Assembly: GCA_018716545.1 (NCBI GenBank)
Contig: DVJU01000114.1
Location: 1 to 14,491, forward strand
Origin: Scatomorpha pullicola
GTDB taxonomy: Bacteria > Bacillota > Clostridia > Oscillospirales > Oscillospiraceae
Direction: 5' to 3'
DNA: 14,491 nucleotides
This document shows, piece after piece, positions 7,403 to 12,755 of the stretch. Below the pieces are notes generated by a model that did not search any database, was not told the DNA's origin, and saw only the letters and a program-made list of their open reading frames with translations. Both the position numbers and the translations under genes were made by a program. Each line of letters opens with the position of its first letter. The stretch's first letter is position 1.

Positions 7403-7585
7403 TCAATTACCTCTCTGAATGTGTATTAGTAAGCCGGTGTTGTACCGGTCGTACTTGGACTGATAGCACTTCGCGCCGGGGAACGGGCAGTTCCGGCAGT
7501 CCTTCATGCACTCGTAGTCCTCCGTTATGGGCTTGGAAAAATCGGCCGCCAAATTTGCCTTTGGCAGTCGCTCGCCTTCCCTCAT
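7403..7585 (-). CDS. Small Cys-rich protein of unknown function, first gene of the oxidoreductase operon
   Basis: This 60-residue protein is not recognised. Four cysteines form Cys26-x3-Cys30-x2-Cys33-x6-Cys40, which could bind zinc or an iron-sulfur cluster. Aromatic and basic residues follow (YQSKYDRY). It has no membrane segment or signal peptide. It appears real: a GGTGG ribosome site lies about 10 bases before its ATG, a strong promoter lies about 60 bases upstream, and its stop is 2 bases from the ATG of the FAD subunit. Its position at the head of an operon of iron-sulfur and molybdenum proteins suggests an accessory, assembly or extra electron-transfer role; this is inference only. 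Confidence 0.7.
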   Translation of the reverse strand: MREGERLPKANLAADFSKPITEDYECMKDCRNCPFPGAKCYQSKYDRYNTGLLIHIQRGN

Positions 7586-7642
7586 AATCTGATACCACCT
7601 TTCCCGCCTTCCATCTCCGGCGCTTATAATTTAACGCTTTAT

Positions 7643-7669
7643 ATTATAGAATAAGATAAATACCCTCAA
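7643..7669 (-). promoter_or_regulatory. Predicted sigma70-type promoter of the nine-gene oxidoreductase operon
   Basis: On the minus strand a perfect TATAAT lies at 7648-7643. Two -35 candidates overlap: TTGAGG at 7669-7664 (15-bp spacer) and TTATTG at 7672-7667 (18-bp spacer). A start near 7636 would give a leader of about 50 bases before the ATG at 7585. The spacer holds AAGATAAAT (plus strand, 7653-7661), close to motifs in two other promoters of the window. An imperfect dyad (GCGTT...AAGCG, about 7620-7637) lies at the predicted start site and could be an operator. Confidence 0.65.
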
Positions 7670-7674
7670 TAATA

Positions 7675-7708
7675 GCTTTGCCCCCCAGTTCACCCCGAGG
7701 GGCAAAGC
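7675..7708 (-). terminator. Hairpin after the MFS gene, probable terminator or attenuator
   Basis: A perfect 10-bp inverted repeat (7675-7684 pairs with 7699-7708, GCTTTGCCCC type) has a 14-base loop. It starts 16 bases after the MFS stop. On the minus strand the stem is followed by TATTATTGAGG, which is only moderately T-rich, so some read-through into the next operon is possible. It lies just upstream of the -35 region of the next promoter. Confidence 0.65.
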
Positions 7709-7723
7709 ATATAAAGGAGTGTG

Positions 7724-8965
7724 TCAGGTCTTGCTGACCGTGTTTTTCTTTATCTTACCAACGACCCAGACGCACGCTATGGCGCCGGCGGCAAGCAGGG
7801 CAACAGTCATGCCGAAAATCCACTTGTAGCCGTTCAGGCCGAAGTTGTCTATGAAGTAGCCGCAGACGGCGGAGTAGAAGATGTCGCTGACGAAGCTGAA
7901 CATGGAAATCGCACCGATCGCGCTGCCGGTGATGGCCATGGGGATGCCGATCTCCGTTACAGGCACGAACTGCAGCGCCCAGGTGGCCATTATGCACAGG
8001 GCAGACATCATGTAGAAAACTATTGCCAGTGCAAGCAAGGTGCCGTTCTGGGGCATGAAGATAAAGCCGACGAAGCAGACTGCCGCCAATATCAGGGAAG
8101 TGCCCAATATCTTTGTAACGGGAACTTTGCGCTTCATAGCAATCCAGGTCATGATCGGCGCGGATACGAGCGCGCAGTTCTTCGCAATGACTGCGAAGGC
8201 AGAAGAAGTGGCGGCGCTGAGGTTGAATATGTCCGCCAGGTAAGGCTGCAGATAGGTCACGCCGGTGTTGGCCGTGTAGGCAGAGAATCCGATGAGGCCG
8301 ATTACCCAGACTTCGGGGCGCTTTAGTGCCTGGCCGTATTCGCGCAGAGTTATACGCTTTTCTGCGCTCTTGGCCTGGGACTCGACAGGCTCATATGTGA
8401 CTGCCGCTATTATGGCGCAGATTATCGCAAGTCCGCCGTACAGACAGAGGGTGACGCGCAGCGCCGTGGCCTCCTCCAGCAGCGCCAGCAGGCTGCTGCC
8501 CGCAAGGCTGATGACGAGGATGGGAAGCGTACGGCCATAAGAGCGCATGGTCTGTATTTTTGCCTGCTGGTCGTCGGTGCTTATCATACGCAGCACCTTC
8601 ATCTGCGGGTTCCAGGCAATGAGAACCGCGAAAACGGCAAACGCGACGTACAGCAGCATCATCACAGGATAGCTGGGGAACAGCGCGACGAAGAAGCCCA
8701 CAGCGCCCGCGCCGATTAGGCCTATAACGGTCAGTTTTATCGGGCTGAATCTGTCAGCCAGGAAGCCGCCCGGCAGATAGAGTATAGTGGAGGCAATGCC
8801 GAGCACGGTCAGCAGCAGTCCGAGCTGAGTGTTCGTGAAGCCGGTGGCAGTCTGAAAGGCCACGTAGTAGCTGGAGTATGCATACGCCACGGAAAAGCCG
8901 AAGTTCGATGAAGCAGCAATGCAAAACGCGCATATATAGGCCTTTTTTCCTACTTTTTTGTTCAT
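7724..8965 (-). CDS. Major facilitator superfamily transporter
   Basis: This 413-residue, very hydrophobic protein appears to have twelve membrane segments. MFS landmarks include LPGGFLADRFSPIK (about 64-77, the loop between segments 2 and 3 that carries the GxLaDrxG-like motif A) and a charged central cytoplasmic loop near 190-215 (VESQAKSAEKRITLREYGQ). The last residues are basic (KIKKN). It probably moves an organic anion or amino-acid-related compound through the cytoplasmic membrane. The start is 18 bases after the racemase-family stop, with GAGGAG upstream, so it is cotranscribed with that enzyme. The substrate is unknown, but an imino acid or its breakdown product is plausible from context. 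Confidence 0.85.
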   Translation of the reverse strand: MNKKVGKKAYICAFCIAASSNFGFSVAYAYSSYYVAFQTATGFTNTQLGLLLTVLGIASTILYLPGGFLADRFSPIKLTVIGLIGAGAVGFFVALFPSYPVMMLLYVAFAVFAVLIAWNPQMKVLRMISTDDQQAKIQTMRSYGRTLPILVISLAGSSLLALLEEATALRVTLCLYGGLAIICAIIAAVTYEPVESQAKSAEKRITLREYGQALKRPEVWVIGLIGFSAYTANTGVTYLQPYLADIFNLSAATSSAFAVIAKNCALVSAPIMTWIAMKRKVPVTKILGTSLILAAVCFVGFIFMPQNGTLLALAIVFYMMSALCIMATWALQFVPVTEIGIPMAITGSAIGAISMFSFVSDIFYSAVCGYFIDNFGLNGYKWIFGMTVALLAAGAIACVWVVGKIKKNTVSKT

Positions 8966-8983
8966 GTTTTTCTCCTCTCTGTC

Positions 8984-9985
8984 TCAGACACGGAACCCGT
9001 ACAGCACGGGGTCATCAGCGTCAAAGACGAAATGGTTAAATCCAGTGATGAAAGCCGAAGCAGTCAGTTCAGGGACAATCGCATCGTAGTCGCCAACCTT
9101 TGCCCGTGCAATGGGCTTGCCCTTGAACTTGGTGCAAATAACGGACTCATAGACGAAGTCGTCGCCTATGCCCAGCTTGCCCTTAGCCACAAGAGCCGCC
9201 ATCTTGGCGCAGGTTCCCACGCCGCAGGGGGAGCGATCTATAGAGTGCCCGAATATGACGGCATCCTGATAGTCAGCGTCCGGGGACTTGGGCGGACCGT
9301 ACACTTCCACCATTGCCGCACCGCGCACCTCCGGCATCAGCGGGTGCTGGACATTGAGGTTTTCGTTCACCCATGCGTTCAGAATTGCAGCCTTGTCTAT
9401 GAGCACCGGCAGGTTCTCCGGGCAGATTTCCGCGCCCATGTACTTGGAGTCTATCAGAATTGCAAAGTTTCCTCCGTAGGCCACGTCGAAAACCACCTTG
9501 CCCAGGCCGGGTACGTCAGCCTCGACGTCGCCCATGAGCAGGAAGGACTCGACATTGGTCATCGTGACGGACTTGGCCTTGCCGTTTTCCACTTCAACCC
9601 GAGCTTTGATAAGTCCCACCGGACACTCCAGGACTATGTCGGTGTACGGCTCATGAGCCTCCACCAGCCCTGTCTCAACCGCAACGCTGCAGGCGCCGAT
9701 GGAGCCGTGGCCGCACATGTTCACAAAGCCGTCTCCCTCCATGAAGACAATGCCGAGGTCGGCCTCCGGGCTGCACGGCGGCAGGATTATCGAGCCGAAC
9801 ATGTCCCTGTGCCCTCTGGGTTCCAGCATAAGCCCCGTCCTGATGTGGTCGTAGTGCTGTTCCAGATAGTGTTTCTTTTCCATCATGGTTTTGCCGGGCA
9901 CATTCGGGATGCCTCCTACGACTACTCGCGTCGGCTCGCCCATGGTGTGTGAGTCCACAGCATAGATGCTTTTGAAGAATCTCAC
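8984..9985 (-). CDS. Proline racemase / 4-hydroxyproline epimerase family enzyme
   Basis: This 333-residue protein has the full length of the family. Both catalytic cysteines are present: Cys91 in NMCGHGSIG and Cys254 in DRSPCGVGTCAK. A Cys/Cys pair indicates a two-base racemase or epimerase. Trans-3-hydroxyproline dehydratases of the same fold have Thr at the second position. Other family segments include the N-terminal DSHTMGEPTRVV and YGGNFA at about 170-175. The enzyme inverts the alpha carbon of proline, hydroxyproline or a related cyclic amino acid; which one cannot be told here. It starts with GTG, preceded by AAGGGGG, 15 bases after the YkvI-like stop. It would provide the D- (or L-) isomer for the DAO-type dehydrogenase. 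Confidence 0.92.
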   Translation of the reverse strand: MRFFKSIYAVDSHTMGEPTRVVVGGIPNVPGKTMMEKKHYLEQHYDHIRTGLMLEPRGHRDMFGSIILPPCSPEADLGIVFMEGDGFVNMCGHGSIGACSVAVETGLVEAHEPYTDIVLECPVGLIKARVEVENGKAKSVTMTNVESFLLMGDVEADVPGLGKVVFDVAYGGNFAILIDSKYMGAEICPENLPVLIDKAAILNAWVNENLNVQHPLMPEVRGAAMVEVYGPPKSPDADYQDAVIFGHSIDRSPCGVGTCAKMAALVAKGKLGIGDDFVYESVICTKFKGKPIARAKVGDYDAIVPELTASAFITGFNHFVFDADDPVLYGFRV

Positions 9986-10000
9986 GGTTTTTCCCCCTTC

Positions 10001-11104
10001 TCAGTTCAAGGTATTCTTTGTTTTATATTTTAAGTAGAATTTGCGTACAAACATAGCAGCCATGACAACTGCGCCGGCATAACCGGTTAATCCGAAAATG
10101 AAGTTTATCAGCACGTCCAGCGGGAAGAAGTAGGAGACTACCATTCCTCCGGCGATCAGTGCAAGCGTTCCCAGCTTGTATTTCAGGGAGTGTTCGTCCT
10201 TGAACAGCTTGGAAGCCGTCCCCCACATCATGGGGCAGGCGGAGGAGTAGATGGCCAGGAGTATCATGACGGAGAACACCAGCGCCACACGCTCGTCCAT
10301 GATCGTCGCGAGGGCGATATTCGGCACCATCTTGCCGCCGAGGACGTCCAGGTTGGCGAACATCGCAAACACCAGCGCCAGCAGAGCGAGGTGGAAGGCC
10401 AGGCAGCCTATCACGCCCGCCGCGAGCGAGGTGCGCTTGTTCGGCGTCTGGGCGCTCATGCTCGGCAGGACCGGGGTAAGGGTCAGATACGAGAAGCACG
10501 GGTATATGATCCCCGAGATAAACCAGTTCGGCGCCGCCTTCATGAAGCCCATCTGCGGCAGGGTCTCGTCCACGTAGGCCAGATTGCCGGCGTTTTTGAT
10601 GAGGGCGTAAAGGCCTATCACTATCGTGGCCACCACCAGCAGCGGGCCTATGGTTCCCATCACGTCCACCAGCTTTTTCAGCCCCAGGAGAACGGTCACG
10701 GCGCAGACCACTGCCATGAGTATGCTGCCGACCATGTTGGGCACGCCGAAGTACTGGTTGAGCGTCGCGCCCGCCCCGGAGAGCATGATGAAAAACACGC
10801 CGTAGATGTATATGGCGCAGAACCAGTCCAGGACTGCCCCCGCCTTTTCGCCGAAATACGCCGTGAAAAACGCCCCGTGCCGCTCGGGCGGCATGTCCTT
10901 CCCGAACCGGAACAGCTCGGACGTGAACAGCGCGTAGATAAGGAACGAGACAACGGCCGCACCCACCGCGCCGGCAATGCCGTACACCGTGAAGAACTGA
11001 ACCAGCTCCTGCCCCGAGGCAAAGCCGGAGCCTATTATCGTCGCTACAAAAGCCCCGCTAACTCTTATTGCTGATTTCCAGTGTATCCTTTTGTCATTTT
11101 CCAC
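10001..11104 (-). CDS. YkvI-like integral membrane transporter, LeuT-fold (APC superfamily) type
   Basis: This 367-residue membrane protein appears to have ten or more transmembrane segments. The first, with GAFVATIIGSGFASGQELVQFF, contains the unwound glycine-rich stretch typical of LeuT/APC-fold amino-acid transporters. It matches the YkvI family. The start is GTG at 11104, fixed by GGAGGG six bases upstream; no ATG stands in a comparable place. It is the first gene of the operon with the racemase-family enzyme and the MFS protein. It is therefore likely to import the amino or imino acid that the locus uses; this is inference. Confidence 0.85.
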   Translation of the reverse strand: MENDKRIHWKSAIRVSGAFVATIIGSGFASGQELVQFFTVYGIAGAVGAAVVSFLIYALFTSELFRFGKDMPPERHGAFFTAYFGEKAGAVLDWFCAIYIYGVFFIMLSGAGATLNQYFGVPNMVGSILMAVVCAVTVLLGLKKLVDVMGTIGPLLVVATIVIGLYALIKNAGNLAYVDETLPQMGFMKAAPNWFISGIIYPCFSYLTLTPVLPSMSAQTPNKRTSLAAGVIGCLAFHLALLALVFAMFANLDVLGGKMVPNIALATIMDERVALVFSVMILLAIYSSACPMMWGTASKLFKDEHSLKYKLGTLALIAGGMVVSYFFPLDVLINFIFGLTGYAGAVVMAAMFVRKFYLKYKTKNTLN

Positions 11105-11173
11105 CGAGACCCTCCAATATCAGAATCGTGCCGAGCTCAGCAAAATGTTTAGGCGTCCGGAACACCCCTTGCA

Positions 11174-11339
11174 GCTGTGATAATAACTTATCGTGATTTT
11201 TGTGTCAAGACGATTAAAAAGTTGTGATGATAAATGAAAAGTCGATATTGCCATTATTTGTGTGATTTGCTGCTTTTCGTTCTTCGTTTTTGAATAGCGG
11301 AGTTGTTTTTCAAAAGTGATTTATAAGTTGTGCTGATAA
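11174..11339. repeat. Three copies of a 13-base motif (GYTGTGMTRATAA) around the transporter/racemase promoter
   Basis: GCTGTGATAATAA occurs at 11174-11186, GTTGTGATGATAA at 11221-11233 and GTTGTGCTGATAA at 11327-11339, all in the same orientation. The second and third copies differ at one base. The first overlaps the -10 box, the second sits just upstream of the -35 box, and the third is about 150 bases upstream of the expected start. Such placement is typical of binding sites for a repressor or activator. The first copy also overlaps the palindrome GATAA-TAAC-TTATC (11179-11192). The third overlaps TGATAATATCA (11334-11344). Confidence 0.55.
11180..11208 (-). promoter_or_regulatory. Strong predicted promoter of the transporter/racemase/MFS operon
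   Basis: Minus-strand TTGACA (11208-11203) and TATTAT (11185-11180) are separated by exactly 17 bases. This is a near-consensus vegetative promoter. The expected start near 11173 leaves a leader of about 70 bases before the GTG at 11104. A palindrome covers the -10 box and part of the spacer, so control by an operator-binding repressor is likely. Confidence 0.8.
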
Positions 11340-11421
11340 TATCAAATTCACCGCAAAAGGTGTTAAAATTATAACGTGAATTAAATAACGCTCCCTGTCG
11401 CGCTCTGACCGGCCGCGAACC

Positions 11422-11443
11422 GGCGCTTTTCGCAGGCGCTTTT
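11422..11443. repeat. Short direct repeat GGCGCTTTT
   Basis: GGCGCTTTT is present at 11422-11430 and again at 11435-11443, with a 13-base period, in a GC-rich patch between the AT-rich regulatory DNA and the upstream terminator. Its function is unknown, and it could be chance. Confidence 0.35.
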
Positions 11444-11447
11444 ATGA

Positions 11448-11466
11448 GATAAATCGGACATTTATC
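11448..11466. promoter_or_regulatory. Perfect inverted repeat GATAAAT-N5-ATTTATC, candidate operator
   Basis: Two 7-base arms, GATAAAT (11448-11454) and ATTTATC (11460-11466), flank CGGAC. The half-site recurs in the promoter regions of the regulator gene (12534-12542, 12575-12583) and of the transporter operon (11227-11235). It recurs with one mismatch in the nine-gene operon promoter (7653-7661). It may bind the regulator of the locus or act as a distal site; this is inference. Confidence 0.4.
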
Positions 11467-11488
11467 ACCCTGCGGCGGCGGGTTATCA

Positions 11489-11523
11489 AAAGAGCGCTGT
11501 TCCCCCGCGGAACAGCGCTCTTT
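11489..11523 (-). terminator. Terminator of the MocA-like/ModE-like gene
   Basis: A perfect 15-bp inverted repeat (11489-11503 pairs with 11509-11523) has a 5-base loop and lies 25 bases after the stop at 11548. On the minus strand the stem ends in CTCTTTTGATAA, giving a short T run. The hairpin is very stable and separates this gene from the promoter region of the next operon. Confidence 0.85.
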
Positions 11524-11547
11524 CCTCGACTAAAGGCTGTAGAAATT

Positions 11548-12516
11548 TCAGTCCGATTTTTGTATCTTTTTAATAATTTCATCGGAAAAGCACTCTCGAA
11601 AGAGCAGTTTTATCACTCTTTCTCCCTCAGCCGCCACTTTTTGGTATTGCGTCACCAGACAGCGCCCCGCCTCCGTGAGCTTTGAGCCGCCGCCCTTTAC
11701 TCCGCCGGCCGAGCTTTCGATCAGCGAGGTGCCCAGCTCCTTCTCCAGCGATTTTATCAGACGCCAGCTGCGCGAATATGACATGTCCACGCACTCGCTG
11801 GCCGACTGGAGCGAGCCGGTATACTCCAGCATTTGAAGGAGGAGCACGAGCTGGCTGTCCACGACCACCTTGTTGACGGCCAGGACAAAGTCGCAGCGCA
11901 GGTGCAGCCTCCCGCTGCCGGACATGGCCGCCTCGTAATCCGATGCCTGTCCGTAGTCCTCCCTGGTGTTCACGTCCATCAGGACGGCCCGGTCGTCTAC
12001 CGGCACGGTCACGGCGTTGAGCAGCCCGCTCTCCATCATTCCTCGCAGGCCGTTCTCCCCTTCGTAGGCCAGCACTCTGTCAAAAGCCGCGCCGGAGAGC
12101 ACGATAGGATGGCCGCTGAGCCCTGCGAATTCCGGCACGACGGCGTCCCCGACCCGGCTGAGCAGTGTTTCCACAGTCTCCGGCTTTACCAGCGGCAAAT
12201 CAGCCGGTATTATCACCGCCCTGTCGCAAAGCGGCTGTATCGCCTTCAGCCCCAGCTTCAGCGACTCGAGCATATCCGTCTTTGCATAGCGCCTGTTGTG
12301 TATGAACACGACCTGGCTCCCCGACAGGCAGCGCCTGACGGCCTCGTGCCTCTCGCCCAACACGGCGGCTATCGGGCCTGCCTTCAGCTGCATCAGCATA
12401 TCCACTATCCTGCATATCATAGGCTGTCCGCCTATGCACATCAGCGGGCTGAACTCCTTCATCTGCTGCGAGGAGCCCGCCGCAAGAATAACCGCACCGG
12501 TCTTGATATGGATCAT
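11548..12516 (-). CDS. MocA/MobA-like nucleotidyltransferase domain fused to a ModE-type DNA-binding domain
   Basis: This 322-residue protein has two parts. Residues 1-195 follow the fold of molybdenum-cofactor cytidylyl/guanylyltransferases: GAVILAAGSSQQMKEFSPLM at 7-26, PADLPLVKPET near 105, SGHPIVLSG near 135, and LMDVNTREDY near 180. Residues from about 205 form a winged helix like the N-terminal domain of ModE: GSLQSASECVDMSYSRSWRLI, then GGVKGGGSKLTEAG, close to the ModE TGGKGGGG wing. No molybdate-binding MOP domain is present. The usual LAAGxSxRMGxxK signature has Gln for Arg, Lys for Gly and Ser for the essential Lys, so transfer activity is doubtful. It is probably a transcription regulator tied to molybdenum-cofactor status. 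The start is preceded by AAGGA. Confidence 0.85.
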   Translation of the reverse strand: MIHIKTGAVILAAGSSQQMKEFSPLMCIGGQPMICRIVDMLMQLKAGPIAAVLGERHEAVRRCLSGSQVVFIHNRRYAKTDMLESLKLGLKAIQPLCDRAVIIPADLPLVKPETVETLLSRVGDAVVPEFAGLSGHPIVLSGAAFDRVLAYEGENGLRGMMESGLLNAVTVPVDDRAVLMDVNTREDYGQASDYEAAMSGSGRLHLRCDFVLAVNKVVVDSQLVLLLQMLEYTGSLQSASECVDMSYSRSWRLIKSLEKELGTSLIESSAGGVKGGGSKLTEAGRCLVTQYQKVAAEGERVIKLLFRECFSDEIIKKIQKSD

Positions 12517-12537
12517 CCCCTTCCTTGCCGCAAATTT

Positions 12538-12566
12538 ATCATATGAGCTTCAAGGTAGCTTGTCAA
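12538..12566 (-). promoter_or_regulatory. Predicted promoter of the MocA-like/ModE-like regulator gene
   Basis: On the minus strand TTGACA (12566-12561) and TATGAT (12543-12538) have a 17-base spacer, close to the vegetative consensus. The start would fall near 12531, giving a leader of only about 15 bases. AATTTATCA occurs twice (12533-12541 over the -10 box and 12575-12583 just above the -35 box), 42 bases apart or about four helical turns. This arrangement suits autoregulation by a dimeric protein. Confidence 0.75.
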
Positions 12567-12620
12567 GTGAATACAATTTATCAGTTTTGCTTATATCCGC
12601 TGCGGCATTTCTGGATATGG

Positions 12621-12660
12621 AACGCAAATATACGCTATTATGCGCATTTATGCGAAATAA
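12621..12660. promoter_or_regulatory. Palindromic AT-rich element upstream of the regulator gene
   Basis: This segment holds the palindrome CGCAT-TT-ATGCG (12643-12654), flanked by ATTAT and AATAAT. It also holds a wider imperfect dyad in which GCAAATATACGC (about 12624-12635) pairs 9 of 12 positions with GCGCATTTATGC. It lies 60-100 bases upstream of the regulator's -35 box and could be a distal operator. A chance hairpin is also possible. Confidence 0.35.
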
Positions 12661-12678
12661 TATTCACTCGCCGGGCGT

Positions 12679-12706
12679 AAAAAAGCCCCCGGCGCAGCGG
12701 GGGCTT
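12679..12706 (-). terminator. Terminator of the FAH-family gene
   Basis: A perfect 9-bp stem (12683-12691 pairs with 12698-12706, AAGCCCCCG type) has a 6-base loop and lies 50 bases after the stop at 12756. On the minus strand the stem runs into six T residues (12684-12679), the classic intrinsic terminator arrangement. Confidence 0.9.
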
Positions 12707-12755
12707 GGGCTGTGTGTTTATGTTATCGCGGTGCCGCCGGCGGGCGGCGGGGCGC

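Larger units (their letters stand above)
11105..11547. other. 443-bp intergenic regulatory region upstream of the transporter/racemase operon
   Basis: No convincing gene lies here. From the operon side outward it holds: the ribosome site and a leader of about 70 bases; a strong minus-strand promoter (11180-11208); an AT-rich stretch (about 11177-11395) with three copies of a 13-base motif and short palindromes; two plus-strand ATAACG elements (11371-11376, 11385-11390); a GC-rich patch with a 9-base direct repeat (11422-11443); a 7-bp inverted repeat (11448-11466); and the terminator of the preceding gene (11489-11523). A weak plus-strand promoter (TTCACC, 17 bases, TATAAC ending near 11374) is possible, but no product is evident. 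Confidence 0.7.

Noticed and set aside
7407..7598. A 63-codon frame overlapping the small Cys-rich gene
   Set aside because: It is in a different frame with Arg/Glu/Val-rich shadow composition and no ribosome site. The 7403-7585 frame has both a ribosome site and close coupling to the next gene.
8984..9985. Assignment of the racemase-family gene as trans-3-hydroxyproline dehydratase
   Set aside because: The second active-site position is Cys254 (DRSPCG), whereas the dehydratases carry Thr there, so a racemase/epimerase is preferred.
11340..11460. Possible small plus-strand RNA from a TTCACC/TATAAC promoter
   Set aside because: The -35 match is poor, no clear independent terminator belongs to it, and the region is better explained as regulatory DNA for the minus-strand operon.
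11548..12516. Annotation of the gene as a plain molybdenum cofactor cytidylyltransferase or as a LysR regulator
   Set aside because: The catalytic signature is substituted at three key positions, and a ModE-like winged helix with a GGVKGGG wing follows. Neither single label describes the two-domain protein.
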